Assembly: GCA_009838735.1 (NCBI GenBank)
Contig: VXQZ01000027.1
Location: forward strand, 1-37,499
From: Chloroflexota bacterium
Lineage (GTDB): Bacteria; Chloroflexota; Dehalococcoidia; Bin125
Reading direction: 5' to 3'
DNA length: 37,499 bases
Shown here: piece after piece, positions 13,716 through 21,796 of the stretch
Layout: each line of letters opens with the position of its first letter
How positions within the stretch are numbered: position 1 is the first letter of the stretch
Position numbers and translations under genes: made by a program
Notes under the pieces: model-generated
Database searches by the model: none
Told to the model about the DNA's origin: nothing
Seen by the model: only the letters and a program-made list of their open reading frames with translations

Positions 13716-15113
13716 TTAGGCGAACTGATACTCGGGAGAGGCGATCACGAGTCGCAGGGCCTGCGCTGCGCGCTGGCCTGTCGCTTCGATCGCCTCGTCA
13801 CCGTCGAATGAGAGCGCGCCGCCCTCGGAGGCTGCAGCGAGCAGCGCTTCTCGGGTGTTGTCCGACACCACCAGCGGGCCGGCGAAGTCGAGCGCCGCGT
13901 CGACCAGATCCTCCGGGCTGCTTGCGCCCTGTTCCTGCAATCGGCCGACCAGTTCCTGGACGCCCGGGGCAGACGGATCGGAGACCAGCTTGGAGGCGAA
14001 GTTGATCCGCTCCATCAGTGTCCCGCCGTCGATCCACTCCTTGCCCGTGTGCCAGCCTTCGACCGAGGGCGGGTCCATCAGGCTCTGGCCCATGGCGCCC
14101 ATCGTCATGTGCAGGTTCCACATCTCGGGCTGCGGAACCCCCAGGGTTCCCGACAGCTTGTATGCGCCAGCGACCCACTCGGCCGGGCACTTGACCCGCT
14201 CGTAGCGGGCCTGTTTGAACCACTCGGCGTTGAACAACACGCGCATCACCGCCCGCAGGTCGCCGTTCGACTCGGCAAAGGCGGAGGCCAGTTCGGCCAC
14301 GGCCTCTGGGTTGCCCGGGTCGGTCACCGACCAGGCCGAAACACCCGGCTCGTCCTTGACGAAGAAGTTGTACAGGTGCCGTCCAATGAAGCGGCCGGTC
14401 GCCGGCTGCTGGACGATGATGTCGATGATGTCCTCACCGTTGAAGTTGCCCTTGTGGCCGAGGAATTCCTTCTCGGAATGGTCGTGCAGATCGTCGCGGT
14501 AGACGAAACGCGCCGGGTAGCCGCCGTGCGGGTAGAGCGGAATCGGCTGCTCGAAGGTCCAGCCGGTGAAGCTGTAAGCGGCAGCCTTAATGTCGTCCTC
14601 GGTGTAGTTGCCGACACCCATCGAGAACAGCTCAAGCAGTTCGCGGCCGTAATTCTCGTTCGGCGCGCCGACAACCGACTCGCTGTTGTCCAGCCAGAAA
14701 ATCATCAACGGGTCGCGCGACAGTTCCTCCAGCAGCACGCGCATGTTGGCCATGCCGTGCTGGCGGAACATCTGGATATGGACCGGCATTGATGGTCCGT
14801 GCTCCGACTTGAACCAGGCCGTCGCGAACACGTGGTGCCAGAACAGCGCCATCTTCTCGCGCAGCGGCGACTCGGAGTTGACCATCCAGTAGATCCAGCG
14901 CCCGCTCCAGGGCCACGGCGTGTCCGAGTTGGCCAACGCCGGGAAGTAGCGGAAGACCAGATCGTCATCATCTTCCGCCATCTTCGGATTGATCAGGTCT
15001 TCAACAACGTCGGCGTAGGGCCGCTTGGCCAGCTCATCGAGCTGAGCGGGCGGCGCGCCGGCGCCGGCGCGACGCATCAGGTGGGCGACCAGTGCTCGTT
15101 GGTCGTCAGACAT
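13716..15113 (-). CDS. DUF1800 family protein
   Basis: A 465-aa DUF1800 protein. Family segments include the N-terminal HLMRRAGAGAPPAQLDEL, the central EKMALFWHHVFATAW (where the W.NHF motif is WHHVF), NENYGRELLELFSMGVGNYTEDDIKAAAYSFTGW, FVYRDDLHDHSEKEFLGHKGNFNGEDIIDIIVQQPATGRFIGRHLYNFFV, and CPAEWVAGAYK near the C-terminus. The biochemical role is unknown; it is found in Planctomycetes, Bacteroidetes, Chloroflexi and others next to DUF1501. Start ATG 15113 is preferred over GTG 15122 because GGAGAG is properly spaced only from the ATG. The gene is followed directly by repeat B and the DUF1501 gene, very likely as one operon. Confidence 0.93.
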   Translation of the reverse strand: MSDDQRALVAHLMRRAGAGAPPAQLDELAKRPYADVVEDLINPKMAEDDDDLVFRYFPALANSDTPWPWSGRWIYWMVNSESPLREKMALFWHHVFATAWFKSEHGPSMPVHIQMFRQHGMANMRVLLEELSRDPLMIFWLDNSESVVGAPNENYGRELLELFSMGVGNYTEDDIKAAAYSFTGWTFEQPIPLYPHGGYPARFVYRDDLHDHSEKEFLGHKGNFNGEDIIDIIVQQPATGRFIGRHLYNFFVKDEPGVSAWSVTDPGNPEAVAELASAFAESNGDLRAVMRVLFNAEWFKQARYERVKCPAEWVAGAYKLSGTLGVPQPEMWNLHMTMGAMGQSLMDPPSVEGWHTGKEWIDGGTLMERINFASKLVSDPSAPGVQELVGRLQEQGASSPEDLVDAALDFAGPLVVSDNTREALLAAASEGGALSFDGDEAIEATGQRAAQALRLVIASPEYQFA

Positions 15114-15286
15114 GTGGGGCACCTCTCCAAGAAAAGTCCATGCGCAGGTACGAAAATTCCGTCAAGCCCGCGCGATTGCTCTACAGGGGCAATATACGAC
15201 ATGGCGGACGGAACATTCGGCATGTGTACGGGTCAGTTCGTTTCACGTTTTCCCCTCCCGCTCGGCCGCCGTCCCACATTTCCGTC

Positions 15287-15309
15287 ATACCCGCGCTTGC
15301 CGCGGGTAT
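15287..15309. repeat. REP-like hairpin
   Basis: ATACCCGCG CTTGC CGCGGGTAT forms a perfect 9-bp stem with a 5-base loop. It is flanked by CGTC and CTCG, the layout of widespread bacterial CGTCAT-type intergenic hairpins. Only one copy is seen in this window. Confidence 0.6.
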
Positions 15310-15417
15310 CTCGCCGAGACCAGAACGGACCACGCTCCCAGGCAGCACGAGATTGCCGCGCCGAGTACTGCGTTGTCGGGCTGATTGCTGCTTAGTTTTG
15401 GAAGAGGGACCTCTCGC

Positions 15418-15423
15418 TATACT
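15418..15423 (+). promoter_or_regulatory. Possible -10 element (TATACT)
   Basis: TATACT fits a sigma-70 -10 box upstream of ATG 15469. No good -35 match is present at 16-18 bases, so the call is weak. Confidence 0.3.
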
Positions 15424-15468
15424 GCGCATCAACTTCAGCAATTCCGTATTCAGTGCCTGGAGCGCTCA

Positions 15469-17223
15469 ATGGGCCTGCACAAGACGTCCGGTACCGGAGA
15501 CAGTGGTTCGTCCCCTGCCTACATGGATCGCAAGACCGCGGCCGCCTACGACCGCTACCGCGAAACGATCGTCGAGCGCGACAACACGTCGGCGTTGCAC
15601 CAGGCCTTTGATCTGATCAAAGGCGGCCGCCCAACCACGGAGATTCTCTCCGAAACGATCCGCGCGCACGCGCCCTACACCCACGTGCCCTACCACCAGC
15701 GAATCGACTCGGGCATCGTGCGCTTCGTCAACAACGATCACTGCCTGCTCTCCTCGCGGGCGACGCTGGGTCTGCAGAACATGGTCTCTGAAGAGATGCG
15801 TCACCTGCCGCTCAGCCAGACCGCCTGGTACGTGCCCACCGGCCTCGATATCTGGAACCAGCTCAAGGGCAGGATGCCCGGCCACTACTCCCGCCGCACC
15901 TACGACCCCGAGAAGTACCCCGACGGTCCGGCCCCGCCCGCCGCGCACTGGGACGACCAGGAGCCGGCCGACTACGACGGCAGCCTGGAAGAAGGCCTGA
16001 ACGACTGGCTCACCCTGGTCCAGTACGGACACGTCAACGAGGAATATTCGCTCTTTCTCGGCCTATGGGACAAGTTCCCCGAGCGCCGCGAGGAAATCCT
16101 CGGCCAAATGATGTTCGCCGGACTGATCGATGTGCAGGACCGAATGTTCTGGAACCGCTCGTACACGACCGGCCACAAGTCATTCCGCGCTCGAAGCACG
16201 ATCCAGCTCGGACGCGCAATCGGCTGGGACAACGCGCACCACGTGCTCTACGCCGGCGTGCCCGACATCGCCGTCGGCCCGCGTTGGTACTCGCTGTTCG
16301 AGTCGGCCTGCCAGATCATGATGTACCACCTCGAGGAAGAGCCGCCCGCATCCTCGCTCAACGCAACGACCACCTCGACCCGCGACCAGGAACTGTTCAC
16401 TAACCGGATTCCGCTCTCTCCGCCCGAGGCCGAGGGCCTGATTCGCTCGATCATCCGCGAACCCGAGGAGTCCTATATCGAGGACATCGTGGCGCTGCTC
16501 AAGGCCGGACGATCGCCCAAGTCGATCCTCGACGCAATTCAGATCGCCGCCGCCCGCGTAGTGCTCGAATGCGGCCTGCCGGCCAATTTCTCGATGCCCC
16601 AGCATGGCTACGAGTACACCAACATGCTCGGCTGGTTCTACGAGAATTTCGACCACCCGCATAAGACCAAGCTGCTCTTCATCGCCGCCAACTTCATCAA
16701 TCAATGCGCCCACTGGGTGACCAACTCCAAGGGCAACAAGACCCGCGGCGCCGCGACCTACTTCGCCGGCTACTCGATGGACGAGGACGCCCCGCCGATG
16801 TCGCAGGGCAAGCTCCTGGGCGAGCTCAATGAGGCCATGCTAGCCCTTGACTCAGAACAGTCGGTGTTCTGGGTCGAGAACTACCTCAAGCAGGGCTACG
16901 ACGACGCACCGCTGGTCGAAACACTTGCCGACGGCATCGCCAAGCAGGGCAACGATCCGCACAACCAGGAGATCGGCCTCTGCATGCTCGAGGATTACCG
17001 CCGTACCACCTCCGAGATGCGCAACACACTGCTGCTTTCGGCCGCGCATCACACGGCCGGTCACATGAAGTACGGCGACCAGTACCAGTCCTACCGCTAC
17101 TTCGCCGACGCCTTCGATATGCAGGTCGAGGACGGATGCCTCGGCGAAACGCCGGTCATCGACAACCTCGCCGACGACGTCGAGGCTGAACTGCTGGTCT
17201 CCGAACCCGCCAGGGCCGACTAG
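15469..17223 (+). CDS. Conserved-looking 584-aa protein of unknown function
   Basis: I do not recognise the family. The protein is mostly helical and soluble, without signal peptide or membrane segments. Two stretches look alike: LHQAFDLIKGGRPTTEILSETIRAHAPYTHVPYHQ (about 43-77) and IEDIVALLKAGRSPKSILDAIQIAAARVVLE (about 338-368), each a helix pair with a K-x-G-R-x-P turn, so it may hold an internal duplication. His and aromatic residues cluster in YHQRID, NAHHVLYAG, MPQHGYEYTNMLGWFYENFDHPHK (H379 and following) and AAHHTAGHMKYG, which suggests a metal, haem or flavin-type site. A distant relation to questin oxidase-like proteins is possible but not shown. Start ATG 15469 is preferred to upstream in-frame codons, which would add repeat-like residues. 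It stands alone between DUF1800 and an alpha/beta hydrolase. Confidence 0.85.
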   Translation: MGLHKTSGTGDSGSSPAYMDRKTAAAYDRYRETIVERDNTSALHQAFDLIKGGRPTTEILSETIRAHAPYTHVPYHQRIDSGIVRFVNNDHCLLSSRATLGLQNMVSEEMRHLPLSQTAWYVPTGLDIWNQLKGRMPGHYSRRTYDPEKYPDGPAPPAAHWDDQEPADYDGSLEEGLNDWLTLVQYGHVNEEYSLFLGLWDKFPERREEILGQMMFAGLIDVQDRMFWNRSYTTGHKSFRARSTIQLGRAIGWDNAHHVLYAGVPDIAVGPRWYSLFESACQIMMYHLEEEPPASSLNATTTSTRDQELFTNRIPLSPPEAEGLIRSIIREPEESYIEDIVALLKAGRSPKSILDAIQIAAARVVLECGLPANFSMPQHGYEYTNMLGWFYENFDHPHKTKLLFIAANFINQCAHWVTNSKGNKTRGAATYFAGYSMDEDAPPMSQGKLLGELNEAMLALDSEQSVFWVENYLKQGYDDAPLVETLADGIAKQGNDPHNQEIGLCMLEDYRRTTSEMRNTLLLSAAHHTAGHMKYGDQYQSYRYFADAFDMQVEDGCLGETPVIDNLADDVEAELLVSEPARAD

Positions 17224-17253
17224 CCCGATTCGCCCTCCCTTCCCCCGGTCCCA

Positions 17254-17288
17254 TCTCCCTCCGGGAGAGGGTTCGGGTGGGGGCCTCC
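17254..17288. repeat. Hairpin repeat, family B copy 2
   Basis: TCTCCC TCC GGGAGA (17254-17268) followed by GGGTTCGGGTGGGGGCC, the family B order. It lies 30 bases after the stop of the 584-aa gene. Confidence 0.75.
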
Positions 17289-17329
17289 CCTCAGCCCGTT
17301 CGCTGCCGCGAGTGATACGATCCGACTAC

Positions 17330-18352
17330 ATGACAACCGCCGAGATTTCCAGCCGAGCCACCGACGACGATCCCGAGCCGCCACATAGCGAGGTCCGGCT
17401 CGCCGACGGCCGGACGTTGAGCTGGACCGAGTACGGCGATCCCAGGGGTGAGCCGCTCTTCTTCCATCACGGAATCCCGTCGTCTCGCGTTGCCGCCGCG
17501 GTCATGGATCCCGGCGCCGCTCGCGCCGGTGTGCGCCTGATTGCGCCGGAACGACCAGGATTCGGCTACTCCGACCCGTTGCCGGGCCGCGACATTCTTG
17601 ACTGGCCATCCGACCTGCGCCAGTTGGCCGATTACCTCGAGATTGAAAAATTCTCCGTTGCCGGCATATCGGCCGGGTTGCCGTACACGCTCGCCTGCGC
17701 CCTGAGGATGCCCGAGCGCCTGCATCGCGTCGCCCTCGTGTCCGGCCTGGGGGCAATCGACTCCGGCGAGGTGCTGGAGGGTATGTCCTACGAGTGGCGG
17801 CTGATCTACACCCTGTTCCTCAAGTCGCAACGCCTGGCGTCACTCTGGATGCGGGGCTACGGCCGCTCGGTGCAGAAGCGACCGGACCGCGTCGTGGCCG
17901 AGCAGATCAAGCGGATGCCGCCAGTAGACGGTGCCATCCTTGGCTCGGAGCCGACGCTAACCAATCGAATCACCGACCTGCGAGAAGCTTTCAGGCAGGG
18001 CCCCGCCGCAGCTGGCGACGAAGCCCGCCACCACCTGGAGCCGTGGGGCTTCGAGTTGCGCGATGTCCAGTTCCCGGTCGTGCTCTGGCACGCGATGCTG
18101 GATGAGTCCCATCCCATCCAGATGGGTCGTCGGATCGCCGCCGAACTCCCGGATTGCCGTCCGATCTACGTCGACGGCGTCGGCTCACTCGGATTCATCG
18201 AGCACGCCGAGTCGATCTTCAACGCCCTCTTCAGCGAGGGCCCCAGAGTCCCCAGAACCGTCAACCCCGTCGAAACCACCCCCGTCGACGAAGAAGCCGA
18301 AATCTTCGGCGGCCTCCTCGACGTCCTCCCCGAGCCGGTCGTCGGCGAGTAA
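17330..18352 (+). CDS. Alpha/beta hydrolase with altered catalytic triad
   Basis: A 340-aa alpha/beta hydrolase-fold protein. The oxyanion-hole strand reads LFFHHGIPSSR, followed by PERPGFGYSDP, and the nucleophile elbow is GISAG with S114. The acid residue is plausibly D258 in HAMLDESHP. The catalytic His is normally in GHLGF-like sequence near the end; here the aligned text is GVGSLGFIEH, so Ser286 stands where His is expected, and H292 six residues later is the only nearby His. The enzyme may be inactive or rearranged. Substrate is unknown. ATG 17330 is preferred to an in-frame GTG at 17312; no clear ribosome site is present, so the mRNA may be leaderless (TGATAC lies just upstream). Confidence 0.85.
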   Translation: MTTAEISSRATDDDPEPPHSEVRLADGRTLSWTEYGDPRGEPLFFHHGIPSSRVAAAVMDPGAARAGVRLIAPERPGFGYSDPLPGRDILDWPSDLRQLADYLEIEKFSVAGISAGLPYTLACALRMPERLHRVALVSGLGAIDSGEVLEGMSYEWRLIYTLFLKSQRLASLWMRGYGRSVQKRPDRVVAEQIKRMPPVDGAILGSEPTLTNRITDLREAFRQGPAAAGDEARHHLEPWGFELRDVQFPVVLWHAMLDESHPIQMGRRIAAELPDCRPIYVDGVGSLGFIEHAESIFNALFSEGPRVPRTVNPVETTPVDEEAEIFGGLLDVLPEPVVGE

Positions 18353-18371
18353 AATCGCCCCGTCTCTTCTC

Positions 18372-18403
18372 CGGTTCCCCGCCTCCGAGCGGGGACCAGT
18401 CCC
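18372..18403. repeat. 32-bp repeat D, left copy (inverted pair around GIY-YIG gene)
   Basis: These 32 bases are the exact reverse complement of 18744-18775. The unit contains a 7-bp hairpin, TCCCCGC/GCGGGGA with loop CTCCGA. It ends 4 bases from the stop codon of the GIY-YIG gene. A further short inverted match, CCGTCTC (18360-18366) with GAGACGG (18788-18794), lies outside the pair. Confidence 0.9.
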
Positions 18404-18407
18404 CCGC

Positions 18408-18710
18408 CTACGCCAGTTCGTCCGACAGATCTCTCCATTCAGGATTCTCCGCCTCGATCAATTCATCCTTCCACGCTCGATCCCATCGCTTGAGCCGGTA
18501 ATCCCGCTGCATTGCTGTCGTCACGGACTCATGCTGCTCAAACCAGACGAGCTTACGGATGTTGTAGCGGGCGGTGTGCCGACTCCCTGTTCCGGCCTTG
18601 TGTTGCTCAATCCGATTGGCGAGGTCGGTCGTGGAGCCGACATAGATTGGGCGGCGCCCCGCATCAGGCTTGTAGCCCGCCAGAATGTAGACGTAGGCTT
18701 CTGTGCTCAT
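18408..18710 (-). CDS. GIY-YIG domain nuclease, URI/UPF0213-like, within inverted repeats
   Basis: A 100-aa single-domain GIY-YIG protein. The GIY-YIG core is YVYIL...PIYVGST (Y8, Y23, G25), followed by NRIEQHK with the expected Arg (R33). The family's closing segment A.QREK.LK.W.R..K..LI...NPEW.DL reads AMQRDYRLKRWDRAWKDELIEAENPEWRDL. The catalytic metal-binding Glu is therefore Asp (D70), a conservative change. Members of this class are small endonucleases, some acting site-specifically on single-stranded DNA. The gene lies between perfect 32-bp inverted repeats, 4 bases from its stop and 33 bases before its start. A -10-like TATTAT sits 6 bases before ATG 18710, suggesting leaderless expression. 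Base composition is visibly less GC-rich than in its neighbours, consistent with transfer. Confidence 0.92.
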   Translation of the reverse strand: MSTEAYVYILAGYKPDAGRRPIYVGSTTDLANRIEQHKAGTGSRHTARYNIRKLVWFEQHESVTTAMQRDYRLKRWDRAWKDELIEAENPEWRDLSDELA

Positions 18711-18716
18711 ATGTTC

Positions 18717-18722
18717 ATAATA
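18717..18722 (-). promoter_or_regulatory. -10-like TATTAT just before the GIY-YIG start
   Basis: On the minus strand TATTAT is followed after 6 bases by the ATG, the spacing expected for a leaderless transcript. No matching -35 box is evident. The right repeat D copy lies 21 bases further upstream. Confidence 0.4.
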
Positions 18723-18743
18723 CGTGATCAGCCCAAGTCAGTA

Positions 18744-18775
18744 GGGACTGGTCCCCGCTCGGAGGCGGGGAACCG
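18744..18775. repeat. 32-bp repeat D, right copy
   Basis: Exact inverted copy of 18372-18403, placed 33 bases upstream of the GIY-YIG start codon. The two copies and the gene between them span 404 bases. Confidence 0.9.
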
Positions 18776-18807
18776 AGCAACTGAGTGGAGACGGTTCTGC
18801 TTGTTGC

Positions 18808-19623
18808 TCAGCCCCGCGCCCAGTTGATGCTGTTCTTCAACAGCTGACCGTACTCCGCGGTCTCCCAGGTGAAGCGCAGGGTGCGCGGCATTTCGCCGTC
18901 CGCGTCTCTCGCGTTCTCCTCGACGAACGGCTGCGAGTTCGTTAGCGGCGAGTGGCAGTGGCCCAGGGCGATGTAGCAGACGCCGCCCTCGCCGATCCCG
19001 CGGGTGTAGCCGAAGACTCGCGTGACTCCGTCAGCCTCGAGCGCCGTGTCTTCCTCGTAGTCGAAGCCAAAGTCCGGATAGTTGTCCGGACCGATTGGCG
19101 CCGTCAGCAGGATGTCAGTGTTCGGACGATCCGTGATCTCAATCATGTACGGCTCGTCGATCACATCGAATTGCTCGGGCAATCCCTCGAGGATCGGTGA
19201 ATCGACATTCTTCACGTCGACCGTGAAGCGCTTGATCGGCGGGTGGTTGATGAAGAAGCCGCCCAGCGTCTCGTGGTGCTCCATCTTGACCATCGCGCGC
19301 TTGCCCTCGCCCATGCGGGCCGCCTTGCCGCCCGACGTTCCGTGCAGCCCCACCCAGTGTCCGCCGTTGCCGATCCAGTCGCGCAGGATCTCGTTCTGCG
19401 GGTCGTCCGCATACGGGCCGGCCGTGTAGGTGATCAGCACGTCGGTGACGGGCAGCCACTTCCACATATCGGTGAAGTCGTTACCAGTCGTCGCCCGGAC
19501 ATTGCCGTCGGAATACAGCATGTCGAGCAGCCGCAGGCGGGCAAAGTCCATGTCGTGCCCCCCATGCTGTCCCGGCGGGAATCCACCTGTCACCACATGT
19601 ACGCGAGTCGGTGCACTGGCCAT
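18808..19623 (-). CDS. ThuA-like domain protein
   Basis: A 271-aa protein of the ThuA (trehalose utilisation, PF06283) family, which has a class I glutamine amidotransferase-like fold. Diagnostic parts are VHVVTGGFPPGQHGGHDMDFARLRLLDML at the N-terminus, DVLITYTAGPYADDPQNEILRDWIGNGGHWVGLHGTSGG (the LRDWVxxGGGxVGLHG element), GGFFINHPPIKRFTVDV, and near the end GEGGVCYIALGHCHSPLTNSQPF. ThuA proteins occur in sugar catabolism operons and are often linked to 3-ketoglycoside degradation, but the catalysed step is not certain. GAGG precedes ATG 19623 at a good distance. There is no signal peptide, so a cytoplasmic location is expected. It is a single gene, divergent from the VWA lipoprotein. Confidence 0.88.
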   Translation of the reverse strand: MASAPTRVHVVTGGFPPGQHGGHDMDFARLRLLDMLYSDGNVRATTGNDFTDMWKWLPVTDVLITYTAGPYADDPQNEILRDWIGNGGHWVGLHGTSGGKAARMGEGKRAMVKMEHHETLGGFFINHPPIKRFTVDVKNVDSPILEGLPEQFDVIDEPYMIEITDRPNTDILLTAPIGPDNYPDFGFDYEEDTALEADGVTRVFGYTRGIGEGGVCYIALGHCHSPLTNSQPFVEENARDADGEMPRTLRFTWETAEYGQLLKNSINWARG

Positions 19624-19692
19624 GTCGACCTCATTTCAGGTTCAGCATCGAACGATGGCCAAATGATAGGCCAACCAAGATCCCCCTCCGAC

Positions 19693-19751
19693 CCCTCTCC
19701 CCGAGGGAGAGAACTTGTCCCCGCGTAGGTGGAGGGCAGGGGTGAGGGCCC
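19693..19751. repeat. Hairpin repeat, family B copy 3
   Basis: CTCTCCC CGA GGGAGAG (19695-19711, 7-bp stem) is followed by an extra TTGTCCCCGCGTAGG segment and then GGAGGGCAGGGGTGAGGGCCC, the family B tail. It lies in the gap between the ThuA and VWA genes. Confidence 0.75.
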
Positions 19752-19859
19752 ATCATCGGTCTCCGGGAACTATTGCCTGGTTTACATCGTCTAGCTCTCC
19801 AACGGGTCGACAGCCGGTCGTCAATCTGTCGCCCCGAAGTAGTCGGTCAGGAGGACCAC

Positions 19860-21710
19860 GTGACCCAGAACCAGAGTCGAGTGAAGATCGGCAGGTGGAT
19901 ACGCATCCTCGCCCCACCGCTGATCATGCTGGCCATTGCAGCCGGCGCAGTGTTGTCCGTCGCCTGCAGCGACGACGCGCAACAGGCTGAAAGCGAACAG
20001 CCAACCCGCGTTGAGCAAGCCGTGACGCAGGCCGAACAGCAACAGCAGGAACAGCAGGCACAACAGGAAGCAATGCAGCAACAGGAAGAAGTCGAATACC
20101 AACAACAGGCGGCGCAACAACAGGCTCAGCAGGCCGCCGTCGAGTACCAGGAGGCCGAGCAAGAGCAGGAAGCGATGGAGCAGGAGCAGGAGCAGCAGGC
20201 GTCCGCCGACAGCTCGCGCTCCAGATCCCGCCAACAACAACAGCACTCGAGCGAAACACGCCAGACTCCCCGCCGCGCGCTGCCGGGAGCGACCAACTTC
20301 GAGGATTACCCAACCATCGGCTGGCGCGAAACCGTCGACGATGACACTTCCACGTTCTCCCTCGACGTTGACCGCACCTCGTACTTCCTCGCCCTCAACT
20401 GGGTCGAAGCCGGATACGCCATTGAGCCCGCTTCTGTACGAGCCGAGGAATGGATCAACGCGTTCAGCTACAACTACGACCTCCCCGAGGTCGATGACAG
20501 CTTCGCCGTCACCACCGATATCCTCGAACACCCCCTGCACGATGATCTGCATCTCGTCCGCATCGCCACCCAGGCGCCCGAGTTCGTCGACAACACGCCG
20601 CTCAACGTGACGCTGGTGCTCGACGCATCCGGCTCGATGCAGGAAGGCAATCGTGTCGAGATCGCCCGCGCGGCGGCAGAATCGATCCGCCGCGGACTGA
20701 GCTCGGACGACCGTATCGCAGTCGTGCTCTTCTCCGACAACATCGTCGCCAGCGAGTCTCATCAGCGTCCTGACGATCGCGACATCAGGAGAATCATCGA
20801 CCGGCTCGGACCAACCGGCTCAACCAATGTCCAGGCCGGCCTCAACCGTGGCGTCCGATTTGCAGATGAGATCCGTCGCGAACGACCCAACGCCCACAAC
20901 TACGTGATCCTCATGTCCGACGGCGTCGCCAACGTCGACGCTACCGACCCGTTCGCCATCCTGCGGACGGCCGAGGACCGCGATGACAGCAACCCGCTCC
21001 GTCTGATCACGGTCGGCGTCGGCATCGCCAACTACAACGACGTTCTGCTTGAGCAGCTCGCCCAGCACGGCAACGGCTGGTACCGCTACCTGCAGGACGT
21101 TGGCCAGGCCCGTTCAACCTTCAGTCGGGAGAACTGGCTGGCGCTCTCGATTCCCTTCGCCGACCAGGCTCGCGCCCAGGTCCGGTGGAACAACGAGTCG
21201 GTCGTTGCCTGGCGACTCGTCGGCTACGAGAACCGCGTCACTTCCGACCGTAACTTCGAGCAGGATCGCAAGGAGTTCGCAGAAATCCCGATGGGATCCG
21301 CCACCACCATGTTCTTCGAGGTTGAGTTGAGCGACACGGCAATCCGCGATGGCGTCGTTGACCTCGGCGAGGTCGAACTGCGCTGGCTTACTCCGATGTC
21401 CGGGGAATCCAATCGCCAGCAGATTCAGATGGTTTCCGGCATTTCGCGCTTCGGCGACGACGCCATGCTGGACCTCGGCTCAGTCGTTGCGCTCGCCGCC
21501 GATCGCTACAGCTGGTTCGGCCAGGACGGCCTCAGCGACGAGACCATGAACCTCGCTGCCGATCACCTCGACGAAATCGCCAACTGGTTCGAAGAACTGC
21601 CAACCGACATCCTCAACACCCAGTCGGGGGATGACTTCGCGAGACTCCTCGTCGCCATGGGCGCCATCGCTGAGGAGTTCGAATCGGAGGACCCCGGCTA
21701 CTCGCGCTAG
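19860..21710 (+). CDS. VWA-domain lipoprotein (YfbK-like) with Q/E-rich stalk
   Basis: A 616-aa surface lipoprotein. A charged N-terminus and hydrophobic helix (APPLIMLAIAAGAVL) lead to a lipobox LSVAC, giving Cys36 as the lipidated residue. Residues about 37-145 are an extreme Gln/Glu/Ala-rich low-complexity stalk. After it comes the YfbK-type N-terminal part (FSLDVDRTSYFLALNWVEAG, VRAEEWINAFSYNY). The von Willebrand A domain follows, with MIDAS residues DASGS (D255-S259), the downstream Thr in GSTNVQAGL and Asp in LMSDGVAN, then a C-terminal YfbK region. VWA domains bind protein ligands through a metal. The start is GTG 19860 with AGGAGG five bases before it; the in-frame ATG at 19773 would place non-signal sequence ahead of the signal peptide. 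Confidence 0.92.
   Translation: MTQNQSRVKIGRWIRILAPPLIMLAIAAGAVLSVACSDDAQQAESEQPTRVEQAVTQAEQQQQEQQAQQEAMQQQEEVEYQQQAAQQQAQQAAVEYQEAEQEQEAMEQEQEQQASADSSRSRSRQQQQHSSETRQTPRRALPGATNFEDYPTIGWRETVDDDTSTFSLDVDRTSYFLALNWVEAGYAIEPASVRAEEWINAFSYNYDLPEVDDSFAVTTDILEHPLHDDLHLVRIATQAPEFVDNTPLNVTLVLDASGSMQEGNRVEIARAAAESIRRGLSSDDRIAVVLFSDNIVASESHQRPDDRDIRRIIDRLGPTGSTNVQAGLNRGVRFADEIRRERPNAHNYVILMSDGVANVDATDPFAILRTAEDRDDSNPLRLITVGVGIANYNDVLLEQLAQHGNGWYRYLQDVGQARSTFSRENWLALSIPFADQARAQVRWNNESVVAWRLVGYENRVTSDRNFEQDRKEFAEIPMGSATTMFFEVELSDTAIRDGVVDLGEVELRWLTPMSGESNRQQIQMVSGISRFGDDAMLDLGSVVALAADRYSWFGQDGLSDETMNLAADHLDEIANWFEELPTDILNTQSGDDFARLLVAMGAIAEEFESEDPGYSR
20023..20262 (+). repeat. CAG/CAA/GAG-rich low-complexity tract in the VWA gene
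   Basis: The tract codes for about 80 residues that are mainly Gln, Glu and Ala. It mixes CAA and CAG codons, so it is not a pure trinucleotide repeat, but short units such as CAGCAACAG recur and could allow length change. It probably forms an extended or coiled-coil stalk between the lipid anchor and the VWA domain. Confidence 0.7.
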
Positions 21711-21796
21711 GCGGGGCAACTAGCCGCCAACGATCCACCGCGCGATGATGTGAGGGGTCGGCGCAGGCCGACCCCTCACTGATTGCGAGCACACCC

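Larger units (their letters stand above)
15123..15468. other. 345-base intergenic region with hairpin and possible promoter
   Basis: This divergent gap holds no credible gene. It contains the hairpin at 15287-15309 and a -10-like TATACT at 15418-15423, 45 bases before the next gene. Other stretches look like unstructured sequence. Confidence 0.6.

Noticed and set aside
18372-18775. Classical insertion sequence around the GIY-YIG gene
   Set aside because: There is no DDE, HUH or recombinase motif in the gene, and I could not find a direct target duplication next to the inverted repeats. I therefore list it as a repeat-flanked nuclease gene, not as an IS.
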